A stretch of 64,000 nt of DNA, taken from Longilinea sp964536805 (GTDB taxonomy: Bacteria; Chloroflexota; Anaerolineae; Anaerolineales; Anaerolineaceae). The notes under the pieces were generated by a model. That model did no database searches, was not told where the DNA came from, and was given only the letters and a program-made list of their open reading frames with translations. Positions 52,006-60,576 of the stretch are shown in pieces. Both the position numbers and the translations under genes were made by a program. The number at the start of each line of letters is the position of its first letter. The stretch's first letter is position 1. The DNA lies in contig CAZHYQ010000001.1 of the NCBI GenBank assembly GCA_964536805.1, forward strand, positions 62,001 through 126,000, read 5' to 3'.

Positions 52006-54501
52006 TCAATTTGCTCCTGAAACGGAGAAACACCACAACGCCTGTAATGCTTTTTCCGAAAGGGCTTCCTCGGTGCTGTTGACCTGTTTTTCTATCACCT
52101 CTTGGACTTCAAGCCTGGTAAATAACTTAAGATATTGAAGTGCCATTGTGCAATCTTCTTCGGTTCCAGAATCGACCGCAAGCGTGAGCAATTTTATTGG
52201 CGGTTCATCTGGTGAAACCCCAAGGCCGTGTTTTCCGGCAAATGTGACCAACCAGGGGGATTTCCAAAATGCAGGTAATGAGGTCGGGATATGCGGATCC
52301 GGCTGCTGATGTTGTTCAAGTGCCTGCCCAGCAGCATTGCGCACAACCCATTGAGCATCTTCAACGGCCATTTTTGAAAGCATTTCATGCGACCAGGAAT
52401 TTCTCAATAAAGCCAGACCAAAAACGACCGCACGGCGGATGAGTAAATCATCCATCGAGGCTGCTTCTTTCAACATTTCAATGCCTTCCCCTCCAGGTTG
52501 GACGGCCAACCCCTCGGCAACGGCATGCCGGAGTGTTTCCACACCGCTATTTAGTGAAAGAGCGACTTCGCGCAGCGCCAGATCGCCTGGAATCGCAATT
52601 AAGGCCAAACCGGCTGTTGAATGGGTGCGAAAATCCGGATCCGATTGTAAACTCGCAAGCTCAGCAATACATTTAGTGTCCCTTAGCAGTCCGCAACCCA
52701 GTGTGGCCAGCCGGCGGAGCAATTTTGAAGGTGAGTTCAACCATTGGCGAAAAAGAACAAGGACGCTTGGATCATTGGAGATGGCACAAGCTGTGAGCAG
52801 GCGGGCACGCGTTCCAAAGGGTAGTTTTTCCTGCTGAATATCTCCCAAAATCCGACGCATAATTTGGGTACGGAGTTCAGAATTTGGAGGCGTTCCTGCC
52901 AGGATGCGGCCGGCATGTAAAAGGTGCGTTCGCAGCGGATCTGTGTCCGGCACGAGCAGTTCCTTCACGTAGGTTTGCTCGCCATTATTATTTGCTGCAT
53001 ACCTTGCTGTCATCGCGCTGAATGGCCATTGCCAATTCACACTGGATACTTCATTTTTGTTGAAAATGGCTGCGAGATACGCTGCCTGGGCCAGGTGGCA
53101 AAATGCAATTTGACCATCGCCATACTCCGCCAGAAGTCCATGCTCAATGGCTTTGCCGAGCATCTTTTCTCCAGCAGTCTTTACAACTGAGTTTACGGTT
53201 TTATCACCGGGGTCAGCCTGCGCTTGCCCTTTTTCAACTGTCTGTGAATTTGGTAGCGAAACAATTTCACGTTCAAGTTCATTCGAAAAGCTATTGAGAA
53301 TGTTTGCCGCTTGTTCAAAGGACATACTTGAAAGGTTGGCTTCAAGAATTGCGGATGCCAACTTCCCATAATAAGCAGTAAGATTTTTTCCCTGGAAGAT
53401 TCGTTTTAGATGAGCTTCATAACCATGCTGGGGGAGATTACCGGATAAATCGCCAGAATATGATCCCCAGATAAGTTCCGTCCAATCGAATGGTGAATAA
53501 AAAAGTCCGTCTGTGGTAATCCAGTTTTCCAAAGCCAATGGATCAGGTTGGGGAACATTAATATATTTGGAAATCTGCGGGAGAATCAACTCCTTCCAGG
53601 CTTGTCCCCATTTTTGAATAAATTGACGCAATTGAATTTGATTCCAGGGTGCAACGGCAACCGGTGTAAAGCCAAGCTCGAGTAAACCATCCAGAAAAAG
53701 CTCGCTGCAGGTTGCTATGATTTGCAGATTGGAATATTGGGATTTGAGCTTGGATAGGTATTTTGTTTTGCCAGCGAGGTCGGCAGGCGCAAGTTGATCC
53801 AATCCGTCCAGGAGAAGTATTGCGCGCCCATCCCGTAAAGCCAGTCGCACGGCGGTACGGGCTTGTTTTTGAAGGGTTACAGCGGTATTTGAAGAAAACC
53901 CATCCACCAAAGCATCCGCGGCATCTTCATTGTTCAAGAGAATGGGTTTTAGATCCAGAATGTGCAAGAAAATGGGCATGCTTTCAAGCAGTCGTGGGTC
54001 GGTGTACTGTTTTTGAACAATTTTTGTTGCAAAGTCGCACAATGTGGTTGTTTTGCCAACCCCGGGTCTTCCGATTAACGCAATATCGGCTCTTTGCGAT
54101 GCAATGGAACTCAAAGGCCTGGTAAGGTAACCAAATGACGAGGCGACTTCTGGCCAATCCGGCATGTAGGGAATTATCTGTTCCAACACCGATTCCTCAA
54201 TCTGATTCCCTGAGGCATCTGGAGAAGCAGGCGGCGCAACAAGCAAAGGCTGGATAAGGACCTCTTCCAATGAAAATAGAGCTGCTGCCAGGTGTTGCCG
54301 TTGAACCCGCCTGTAAACACTCTGATTTAAGTATGTTTCGATGTCGGATAAATTCTTTTTCTTCACCAAGGCAGCCTGTTTTCGCAAGGTTGCTTGGATG
54401 TGGGGCCAATTTGCGCGGCCCTGCCAAATTATGAGCCAAAGGAGAGATGCAGCTAGGAAACCGGCGAAAAAGGAGAGAAAATCAAATTTCGGTAATGCCA
54501 T
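52006..54501 (-). CDS. Membrane-anchored NACHT NTPase with HEAT-like repeats
   Basis: The 831-residue protein has one N-terminal membrane helix (about 8-27) and a cytoplasmic linker. A NACHT-type P-loop module follows, with Walker A GRPGVGKTT at 144-152 and Walker B ILLLDGLDQL at 228-237. The second acidic residue of the NACHT pattern is D235. A helical region follows, and from about 570 to 830 there are HEAT-like repeats (LLRRLATLGCGLLRDTKC, LIRRAVVFGLALLRNSW). This is STAND architecture: ligand sensing by repeats, ATP-driven assembly. The effector could be the membrane segment. It follows the zinc-ribbon gene by 3 bases. Signalling and defence are both possible. Confidence 0.75.
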   Translation of the reverse strand: MALPKFDFLSFFAGFLAASLLWLIIWQGRANWPHIQATLRKQAALVKKKNLSDIETYLNQSVYRRVQRQHLAAALFSLEEVLIQPLLVAPPASPDASGNQIEESVLEQIIPYMPDWPEVASSFGYLTRPLSSIASQRADIALIGRPGVGKTTTLCDFATKIVQKQYTDPRLLESMPIFLHILDLKPILLNNEDAADALVDGFSSNTAVTLQKQARTAVRLALRDGRAILLLDGLDQLAPADLAGKTKYLSKLKSQYSNLQIIATCSELFLDGLLELGFTPVAVAPWNQIQLRQFIQKWGQAWKELILPQISKYINVPQPDPLALENWITTDGLFYSPFDWTELIWGSYSGDLSGNLPQHGYEAHLKRIFQGKNLTAYYGKLASAILEANLSSMSFEQAANILNSFSNELEREIVSLPNSQTVEKGQAQADPGDKTVNSVVKTAGEKMLGKAIEHGLLAEYGDGQIAFCHLAQAAYLAAIFNKNEVSSVNWQWPFSAMTARYAANNNGEQTYVKELLVPDTDPLRTHLLHAGRILAGTPPNSELRTQIMRRILGDIQQEKLPFGTRARLLTACAISNDPSVLVLFRQWLNSPSKLLRRLATLGCGLLRDTKCIAELASLQSDPDFRTHSTAGLALIAIPGDLALREVALSLNSGVETLRHAVAEGLAVQPGGEGIEMLKEAASMDDLLIRRAVVFGLALLRNSWSHEMLSKMAVEDAQWVVRNAAGQALEQHQQPDPHIPTSLPAFWKSPWLVTFAGKHGLGVSPDEPPIKLLTLAVDSGTEEDCTMALQYLKLFTRLEVQEVIEKQVNSTEEALSEKALQALWCFSVSGAN

Positions 54502-54504
54502 GGG

Positions 54505-55206
54505 TTAGCCGGAATAGATAATTCTGCCGCACATCGGACAAAGCACGAGTTGGGTTGAAGACCGGGCGGCCTGGATTTCAGCCGCAGTTAATGTCGAACC
54601 ACAAGCTGCGCAGCAACCATCTTCAACCGGTACTGCGGCAAGACCGCGTTTTGAACCGCGTAATTGCGTGTAGGTATCCAGAAGAGCTGGATTAATTTGG
54701 CTGACCAGCGCTTTTCGTTCGACATTGAGGCGTTCCAACAGGTTTTCCAGAGTCGACATCTCACCCAATAAACTGGCCGATTGACCTGCTTGTTGGGCTT
54801 TTACCTGATTTAATTTCGCTTCATCATCGCGAAAATTCTGTTCCGCCTCTTCGACAGCGACCATACATTCCAGTTCGGAGTCTTCAAGTAGGGAAATGAC
54901 GCGTTTGATCGAAGCGATTTCGGTTTGAAGGTCCTGTAATTCTTTTGGATTTTTTACACTGCCACCATAGAGAGCGGCTTCGGATTGTTCAGCTTTAATT
55001 CGCTTGTTATGGACAGAAATTTCGATCTCGCGCAGTTTTGCCCGTGAGTTCTTCAACTTTTCCATAGTGGCGTCAAGTTGTCCCTGCGCTTGCACCAGAG
55101 ATTCGTTCTGGGCGAGTAATCGATTGATTTCAGTAATTCGATTTGACGCCGTCGATACCTGGGTATCCAGTTTTTGTAGTTGAAAAAGATGAAAACTTAG
55201 GCTCAT
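54505..55206 (-). CDS. Coiled-coil protein with C-terminal zinc ribbon
   Basis: The 233-residue protein has a long coiled coil (about 10-165) and a C4 zinc ribbon near the end, CCAACGSTL and VLCPMCGRIIY. It matches the CT398/DUF164-like family, some members of which bind sigma-54 or flagellar parts in Chlamydia. No function is known here. The ATG at 55206 (MSLSFHLFQLQ) is preferred to one at 55254, which would add 16 non-family residues. It is cotranscribed with the NACHT gene. Confidence 0.85.
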   Translation of the reverse strand: MSLSFHLFQLQKLDTQVSTASNRITEINRLLAQNESLVQAQGQLDATMEKLKNSRAKLREIEISVHNKRIKAEQSEAALYGGSVKNPKELQDLQTEIASIKRVISLLEDSELECMVAVEEAEQNFRDDEAKLNQVKAQQAGQSASLLGEMSTLENLLERLNVERKALVSQINPALLDTYTQLRGSKRGLAAVPVEDGCCAACGSTLTAAEIQAARSSTQLVLCPMCGRIIYSG

Positions 55207-55325
55207 AAAGGGATTATAGAAGGCGAAACAGGGCTTGGCAAGCTTATCCAGCAAACAGAATTGAAATGTGAGCTGAACTTGATTGTTTACAAAATTTTCC
55301 TCAAGTATACTTGGAATCAGCGAAT

Positions 55326-56846
55326 ATGCGAAATCGTTACCTCCTCCTCAGCGTTGCAATTCTCCTGCTCATCAGCCTGCCATATATTCTTGCCCGGATC
55401 TATACGGCGCCGGGTTCGATTTTTGGCGGTTTTTTACTTAATCCGGTGGATGGCAACAGTTACCTTGCCAAGATGCGAGAGGGTTGGGAGGGTGCCTGGA
55501 AATTTACTCTATCTTTTTCTACGGAAACAAACCAGGGAGCTTATTTATTCCTTTTTTACCTATTTTTAGGACATCTCTCGCGCTGGTTGGGCATTTCAAC
55601 CATTGTCGTTTTTCACCTTGCCCGGATTATTTCTGCAGTAGCACTCCTGGCTGCCTTGCATCGGTTTTTCCATTTTATTTTTATAGATCGTCCCAAGGTG
55701 GCATTCTGGGCATTTGCATTTTCCGCTGTCGGGTCGGGATTGGGCTGGTTGACTGCCTTCTTTGGCGGATTTACCTCGGACTTCTGGGTGGCCGAGGCAT
55801 ACCCGTTCTTGTCGATTTATTCAAGCCCTCACTTTAGTCTAGGTTTGGCAATATTGCTCTGGTACCTGGTTGAGTCATTTTTGCCATTTCGCAAAAGAGC
55901 GATTCCGGTCCTGATGGCAGCTGGTTTTCTTTTGGGCGTGGTTTTCCCTTTTGCTATTGTTGTGGCTGCCGTTATTACCTGCGGCGAAATTGCCTATGAT
56001 TACATTTCAAAAGGAGAGATCCGGTGGCAGACCTCGTTATTTTTTTTGGCCGTCGGGACCATTACTGTTCTATATCAATTCATCATTATTCGAACCGATC
56101 CGATTCTCGCTGGCTGGGATAAACAGAACCAAACCCCCTCGCCTTGGGTCTTGGATTTTGTCATTTCGTTTTCGCCATTCCTTTTTTTTGCAGTTGTGGA
56201 AGCTTATTGGGCTTTCCGAACCCGCAGCCGGAAAAATATCTACCTGGCAATTTGGTTGATTCTTGGCGTGTTATTAATTTATCTGCCGTTCAGCCTTCAG
56301 CGCCGTTTTTTGCTTGGATACATGATTCCTGTTTCCGGTCTGGCAGCTTCCGGAATTGCAAGACTCGCAGGCAAGAAAATTAAACTGGTTTCAGTAATGG
56401 CTATTTTCATCACCATGCCTACCCTGGCGATCATTGTATTAGGTGGCATTAATGCGGTAAAAGATCCCGAATCACCTCTTGTGATCAATCAGGTTGAAAT
56501 GGCAGGAATAAATTTCCTGGCTCAAAATTCCAAACCAGGAGACATTGTCCTGGCTTCTCCGCAGACCGGATCAATTGTTCCTGCCTATACCGGATTAAAG
56601 GTGGTATATGGACACCCATTTGAGACAGTAAATGCACTGACTGAAAAAGCTTTGGTGGAGCAATTCTTCACCAATTCATTTAATGAGGAATCGCTTGTTT
56701 GGGCAAAAACCAGGGGAGTGGATTGGGTGATTTGGGGGCCAAACGAAAATCGGATTGGTGAAATTCCAGCCAAATTGCCTGGGGATGTGCTTTTGGTTTT
56801 TAAGGGCTTAGACATACAAGTTTACAAGCTTATGGATGTCCCATGA
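55326..56846 (+). CDS. Polytopic membrane protein A, GT-C-like
   Basis: The 506-residue protein has about ten to twelve membrane segments. The first outer loop carries NPVDGNSYLAKM, where the aspartate is placed like the catalytic acid of GT-C glycosyltransferases. The soluble C-terminus reads DWVIWGPNENRIG and is shared with the paralogue at 58962. No known family is named with confidence. It may transfer a sugar from a lipid carrier outside the membrane. It overlaps the next gene by 4 bases. Confidence 0.65.
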   Translation: MRNRYLLLSVAILLLISLPYILARIYTAPGSIFGGFLLNPVDGNSYLAKMREGWEGAWKFTLSFSTETNQGAYLFLFYLFLGHLSRWLGISTIVVFHLARIISAVALLAALHRFFHFIFIDRPKVAFWAFAFSAVGSGLGWLTAFFGGFTSDFWVAEAYPFLSIYSSPHFSLGLAILLWYLVESFLPFRKRAIPVLMAAGFLLGVVFPFAIVVAAVITCGEIAYDYISKGEIRWQTSLFFLAVGTITVLYQFIIIRTDPILAGWDKQNQTPSPWVLDFVISFSPFLFFAVVEAYWAFRTRSRKNIYLAIWLILGVLLIYLPFSLQRRFLLGYMIPVSGLAASGIARLAGKKIKLVSVMAIFITMPTLAIIVLGGINAVKDPESPLVINQVEMAGINFLAQNSKPGDIVLASPQTGSIVPAYTGLKVVYGHPFETVNALTEKALVEQFFTNSFNEESLVWAKTRGVDWVIWGPNENRIGEIPAKLPGDVLLVFKGLDIQVYKLMDVP

Positions 56847-58969
56847 AACGCTATTGGACAGTCCTCCTTCTTTTAATTCTTCCAGCTGTTTTTTTGGCAT
56901 ATGTAAAGGGCAACTTTGCTTTCCCGGTTCGCGGTGATTATTCCGACCTGGTCATTAGCCACTTTACAAATGCCGAATTCTTGCGGGAAAGTCTGGTTAA
57001 TGGAGAAATTCCTCTGTGGTCCTCACGGATCTTTGGGGGATACCCCTTTGCCGCCAATCCGCTGTCAGGATTGCACTATCCAATTGGCTGGTTGGCGCTT
57101 TTATTCCCATTGCCATTTGGCATCAACATTGTAACAGCCCTCCACCTCGCCGCGGCCGGCCTGGGGATGTATCTTTTTTTGAAGGGTGAAGGCCTCAGTC
57201 AATGGGCTGCCCTTGCCGCAAGTCTGGTAATTCAGGTAATGCCAAAGCTGATGGCCCATTTTGCTGCTGGCCATCTGACCCTGGTTTTTGCCGTGTGTTT
57301 AACCCCTTGGGTACTCTGGGCGGAGCAGAAACGACGCAAAAGCAAAGGTTTTACCGGCTGGAAAATGGCTCCAGGCATTATCCTGGCATTAATTGTGTTG
57401 GCTGATCCGCGTTGGCTGCCTTACGCAGCGATGTTGTGGCTGGGTTATTCAGTTCGCTTATCCTTTTTTCACAGAAAAACCACAGTTCGAAAAGAAATTT
57501 CATCTTTGGCCGGGGGATTTGGAATCCAGGGATTGGTTACCCTAATCCTGTCCGCTCCTTTGTGGCTGCCATTGATGGAATACATTCCGCTAACCACGCG
57601 TTCTCTGATGAGCGCCAGTGATAATAACGCCCTTTCCTTGCCTGCCGCAAACCTTCTTGGTTTGTTCATACCTTCCATGGGGGGATATGCAGAATGGGAG
57701 TTGTATGCTGGTGCAATTCCCTGGTTGTTGTTCATCTTTATCCTGGCAGTTCCAGGTTTGCGCCGCCAAACAAGGTTCTGGTTGGCGGTTTTAGGAGTAA
57801 GCCTGCTGGCAGCTTTCGGCGATGCTATTCCGGGATATCAACTGATAACTCGATTGCCTGGTTTTTCTTTGTTAAGAGTACCGTCTCGTTCCTTATTCTT
57901 ATGCGGTTTTTCTTATGCTGTTTTATCTGCTTATGCAATTGATTATCTGATTCAGAATCGCGTCGAGCAGAAACCCGAGCCCGTCTTCTTTATGGTACCT
58001 TTTGTGGCCTTTCCATTCTTTATTGCAGCCGGCCTGGGTATATATCTGGATGGTTACTATTTGCCCTTTTTATGGGCAGGAATTGCCTCGCTGATTGGGG
58101 TTTTTGCCATTCTAGCTTTTGAAAAACGGTGGATTGCGGTGAGAGGAATTTTGCCTATCTTCATCACCATCTTGATTATCGAAATGGCAGCAGTGGATGC
58201 AAATTTAATGAGTTTAAGAAAACCGAATGAAGTGCTAGGTAAAGGAGATGAATTAGCCGCCGAAATTTTGGGAAATGGCCAAGAGCTTTTTCGCGTTTAT
58301 TCGCCCTCCTTTAGTTTTCCTCAGTACATCAGCGGAAGTAAAAGGATTGATATTCTTGACGGTATTGATCCGCTGCAAATCACTGAATTTGATAACCTAT
58401 TCTCAAAGGCCAGCGGGATTCCAATGGATGGCTATACCGTTACACTGCCGCCTTTTCCATCTGGTAAGCCAGAAACGGATGATTCGTCTTATGTGCCTGA
58501 TTCGAAATTGCTCGGAATATTAAACGTCAAATACATCGTTTCGGCATTTCCCTTAGAGGCGACAGGTCTAGTACATATCCAAAATGTAAACGGCGTCGAA
58601 ATTTATCAAAATTTGAATTACCAGCAACGCGCGGTAGTTGAACATGAAAACGGAACAATCCTGAAAGCCGATATCGTTAGTCATCAGGCAAACAGGGTAG
58701 AAATCAACGCGACAGGCCCTGGGAGGCTCATTTTGGCGGATGTGATGTATCCTGGCTGGATTGTTCGCGTGGATGGCATAGAAACCCCCATAGAGCCTTA
58801 TTTGGGCGTTTTGCGCAGCGTTTCGATTGGGACAGGAAACCATGAAGTCGCTTTTTCTTTTCATCCATTATCGGTTTACATCGGGTGGGCTATCGCCATG
58901 GCAGGCTGGGTCATCATAATTGTCATTTTCTCTACAAAGCTGGTACGCCGGGGAAAACAGCATGGATAA
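56843..58969 (+). CDS. YfhO-family membrane protein B
   Basis: The 708-residue protein has about 12-13 membrane segments, a short outer loop FPVRGDYSDLVISHFTNAEF (with the paired acidic residues seen in YfhO/GT-C proteins) and a C-terminal outer domain ending ADVMYPGWIVRVDG. YfhO of Firmicutes is needed for glycosylation of teichoic acids. Here the family implies a glycolipid or wall glycan role; the acceptor is unknown. It overlaps both neighbours and is part of an A-B-A'-B' set. Confidence 0.78.
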   Translation: MKRYWTVLLLLILPAVFLAYVKGNFAFPVRGDYSDLVISHFTNAEFLRESLVNGEIPLWSSRIFGGYPFAANPLSGLHYPIGWLALLFPLPFGINIVTALHLAAAGLGMYLFLKGEGLSQWAALAASLVIQVMPKLMAHFAAGHLTLVFAVCLTPWVLWAEQKRRKSKGFTGWKMAPGIILALIVLADPRWLPYAAMLWLGYSVRLSFFHRKTTVRKEISSLAGGFGIQGLVTLILSAPLWLPLMEYIPLTTRSLMSASDNNALSLPAANLLGLFIPSMGGYAEWELYAGAIPWLLFIFILAVPGLRRQTRFWLAVLGVSLLAAFGDAIPGYQLITRLPGFSLLRVPSRSLFLCGFSYAVLSAYAIDYLIQNRVEQKPEPVFFMVPFVAFPFFIAAGLGIYLDGYYLPFLWAGIASLIGVFAILAFEKRWIAVRGILPIFITILIIEMAAVDANLMSLRKPNEVLGKGDELAAEILGNGQELFRVYSPSFSFPQYISGSKRIDILDGIDPLQITEFDNLFSKASGIPMDGYTVTLPPFPSGKPETDDSSYVPDSKLLGILNVKYIVSAFPLEATGLVHIQNVNGVEIYQNLNYQQRAVVEHENGTILKADIVSHQANRVEINATGPGRLILADVMYPGWIVRVDGIETPIEPYLGVLRSVSIGTGNHEVAFSFHPLSVYIGWAIAMAGWVIIIVIFSTKLVRRGKQHG

Positions 58970-60572
58970 ACACCAAAAGCGCTGGTTGTGGCTTTTTGCG
59001 ATTTTTGTGATTATTCTTACTGGTATTCCTTATTTAATTGGATTCATGAATTCGGGTTCGAATTGGGTTTTTACCGGTTTTGTGTTTGGCGTGGAGGACG
59101 GAAATTCTTACATCGCGAAAATGTTGTCAGGTTCTGTTGGAAATTGGTTTTTCCGAACGCCCTATACCACCGCTTCCCAGAATGGCTTTTTGGCATTTTT
59201 ACCTTATCTTCTTCTTGGAAAACTGGCTGGCGGCAAAGAAACCCATTTGCAGCTGGCCATCTTGTTTCAGGCCTTCAGAATCATTGGTGCAATCTGTTTT
59301 GTATTTGCCTCTTATGATTTTTGCAAATTATTTATCAGGGATGAACGCGGGCAGCGATGGGGGGTTGTGCTGGCAACATTTGGTGGCGGGTTGGGATGGC
59401 TGGCCATTTTCGGTCTAAAAACAGGCGGTTTTGAAAAATTACCGTTGGAATTTTATTCCCCCGAGTCGTTTGGGTTCCTGGGGGTATTTGGTTTGCCGCA
59501 CCTGGCGGTTGCCCGTTCCCTGCTCTTGTGGGGTTTTGTTGGATTATTTAAAGTACCTAACAAAAAACCATTTCTTCGTGGTTTGAAAATTGGTGTGCCC
59601 TGGTTGCTTATGGGATTTATGCAGCCCATCGATATTGCCACCGGGTGGGCGGTTCTTGGATCTGGATTATTCCTAAACTGGTTAATAATTCATCTGAATA
59701 AACAGGAAAGAAATCAGAAACAGGAAGAATTGGAGGCCTGGCGGACGCGGTTTTGGGCAGCCATTGGTATGGTTGTTGTTTCATCGCCCATGCTCTTTTA
59801 TAACTTTATCTCCTTTACATTTGTGCCTGTTTTACGCGGTTGGGCGCAACAAAATATCATTCTTTCGCCGCCTCCTGGCGATTATTTATTGGCATATGGG
59901 ATCATGCTTCCGTTCACTTGTATCGGGGTCGTCCGGGCGATAAAATCACGAGATTGGTTTTGGACCATCCCGATTGCCTGGGTAATTATTTTTCCAATTC
60001 TGGCATATTTCCCTTATTCAATCCAACGCCGTTTACCGGAAGGAGTCTGGCTTGCCTGGATTGTGTTAAGCCTTTTTGGTATCGAAGGAATCGGATATCG
60101 TTGGAAGATGCCAGCGTATGCGCTGATTGCCAGCGGCATTTTATCAACATTATTCTTTATCGCCGGGTCAATATGGGCGGTATTGACTCCGTCCGGGCCG
60201 TTATATCAACCCCGCGAGAAAGTTAACGCCTATACTTATTTAGCCGAAAACATTTCAATTGGTTCCAATATTTTGAGTTCCTATTCGACCGGAAACTCAC
60301 TGCCGGCTTGGGCGCCAGTTCATGTTGTGATTGGGCACGGTCCAGAGAGCGTTGGTTTGGCTGAGCTCGAACCGCAAATTGAAGGATTTTTTTCAGACGG
60401 TGAAGCGGACAACGTCCGCATTGCGTTAATAGAGAGTAAGCGAGTGGATTACCTTTTTTATGGGCCGGAGGAACGATTGCTTGGAGTTTGGGACCCTGAA
60501 AAAGCTGACTTTTTAAAGGCGGTTTATTCTCGAGATGGATATACAATTTACCAGGTAAACTTGGGGGAATGA
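58962..60572 (+). CDS. Polytopic membrane protein A', paralogue of A
   Basis: The 536-residue protein has the same layout as the one at 55326. Shared motifs are EDGNSYIAKM in the first loop, FGGGLGWLAIFG-type middle helices and a C-terminal DYLFYGPEERLLG. The ATG at 58962 overlaps the YfhO stop by 8 bases; longer starts read back into it. It is likely a GT-C-like transferase; the substrate is unknown. Confidence 0.65.
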   Translation: MDKHQKRWLWLFAIFVIILTGIPYLIGFMNSGSNWVFTGFVFGVEDGNSYIAKMLSGSVGNWFFRTPYTTASQNGFLAFLPYLLLGKLAGGKETHLQLAILFQAFRIIGAICFVFASYDFCKLFIRDERGQRWGVVLATFGGGLGWLAIFGLKTGGFEKLPLEFYSPESFGFLGVFGLPHLAVARSLLLWGFVGLFKVPNKKPFLRGLKIGVPWLLMGFMQPIDIATGWAVLGSGLFLNWLIIHLNKQERNQKQEELEAWRTRFWAAIGMVVVSSPMLFYNFISFTFVPVLRGWAQQNIILSPPPGDYLLAYGIMLPFTCIGVVRAIKSRDWFWTIPIAWVIIFPILAYFPYSIQRRLPEGVWLAWIVLSLFGIEGIGYRWKMPAYALIASGILSTLFFIAGSIWAVLTPSGPLYQPREKVNAYTYLAENISIGSNILSSYSTGNSLPAWAPVHVVIGHGPESVGLAELEPQIEGFFSDGEADNVRIALIESKRVDYLFYGPEERLLGVWDPEKADFLKAVYSRDGYTIYQVNLGE

Positions 60573-60576
60573 TCCC

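Noticed and set aside
52006..55206. Defence island
   Set aside because: No restriction, toxin, CRISPR, transposase or integrase genes surround the NACHT gene. Neighbours are ordinary housekeeping or envelope genes, so island status is not supported.
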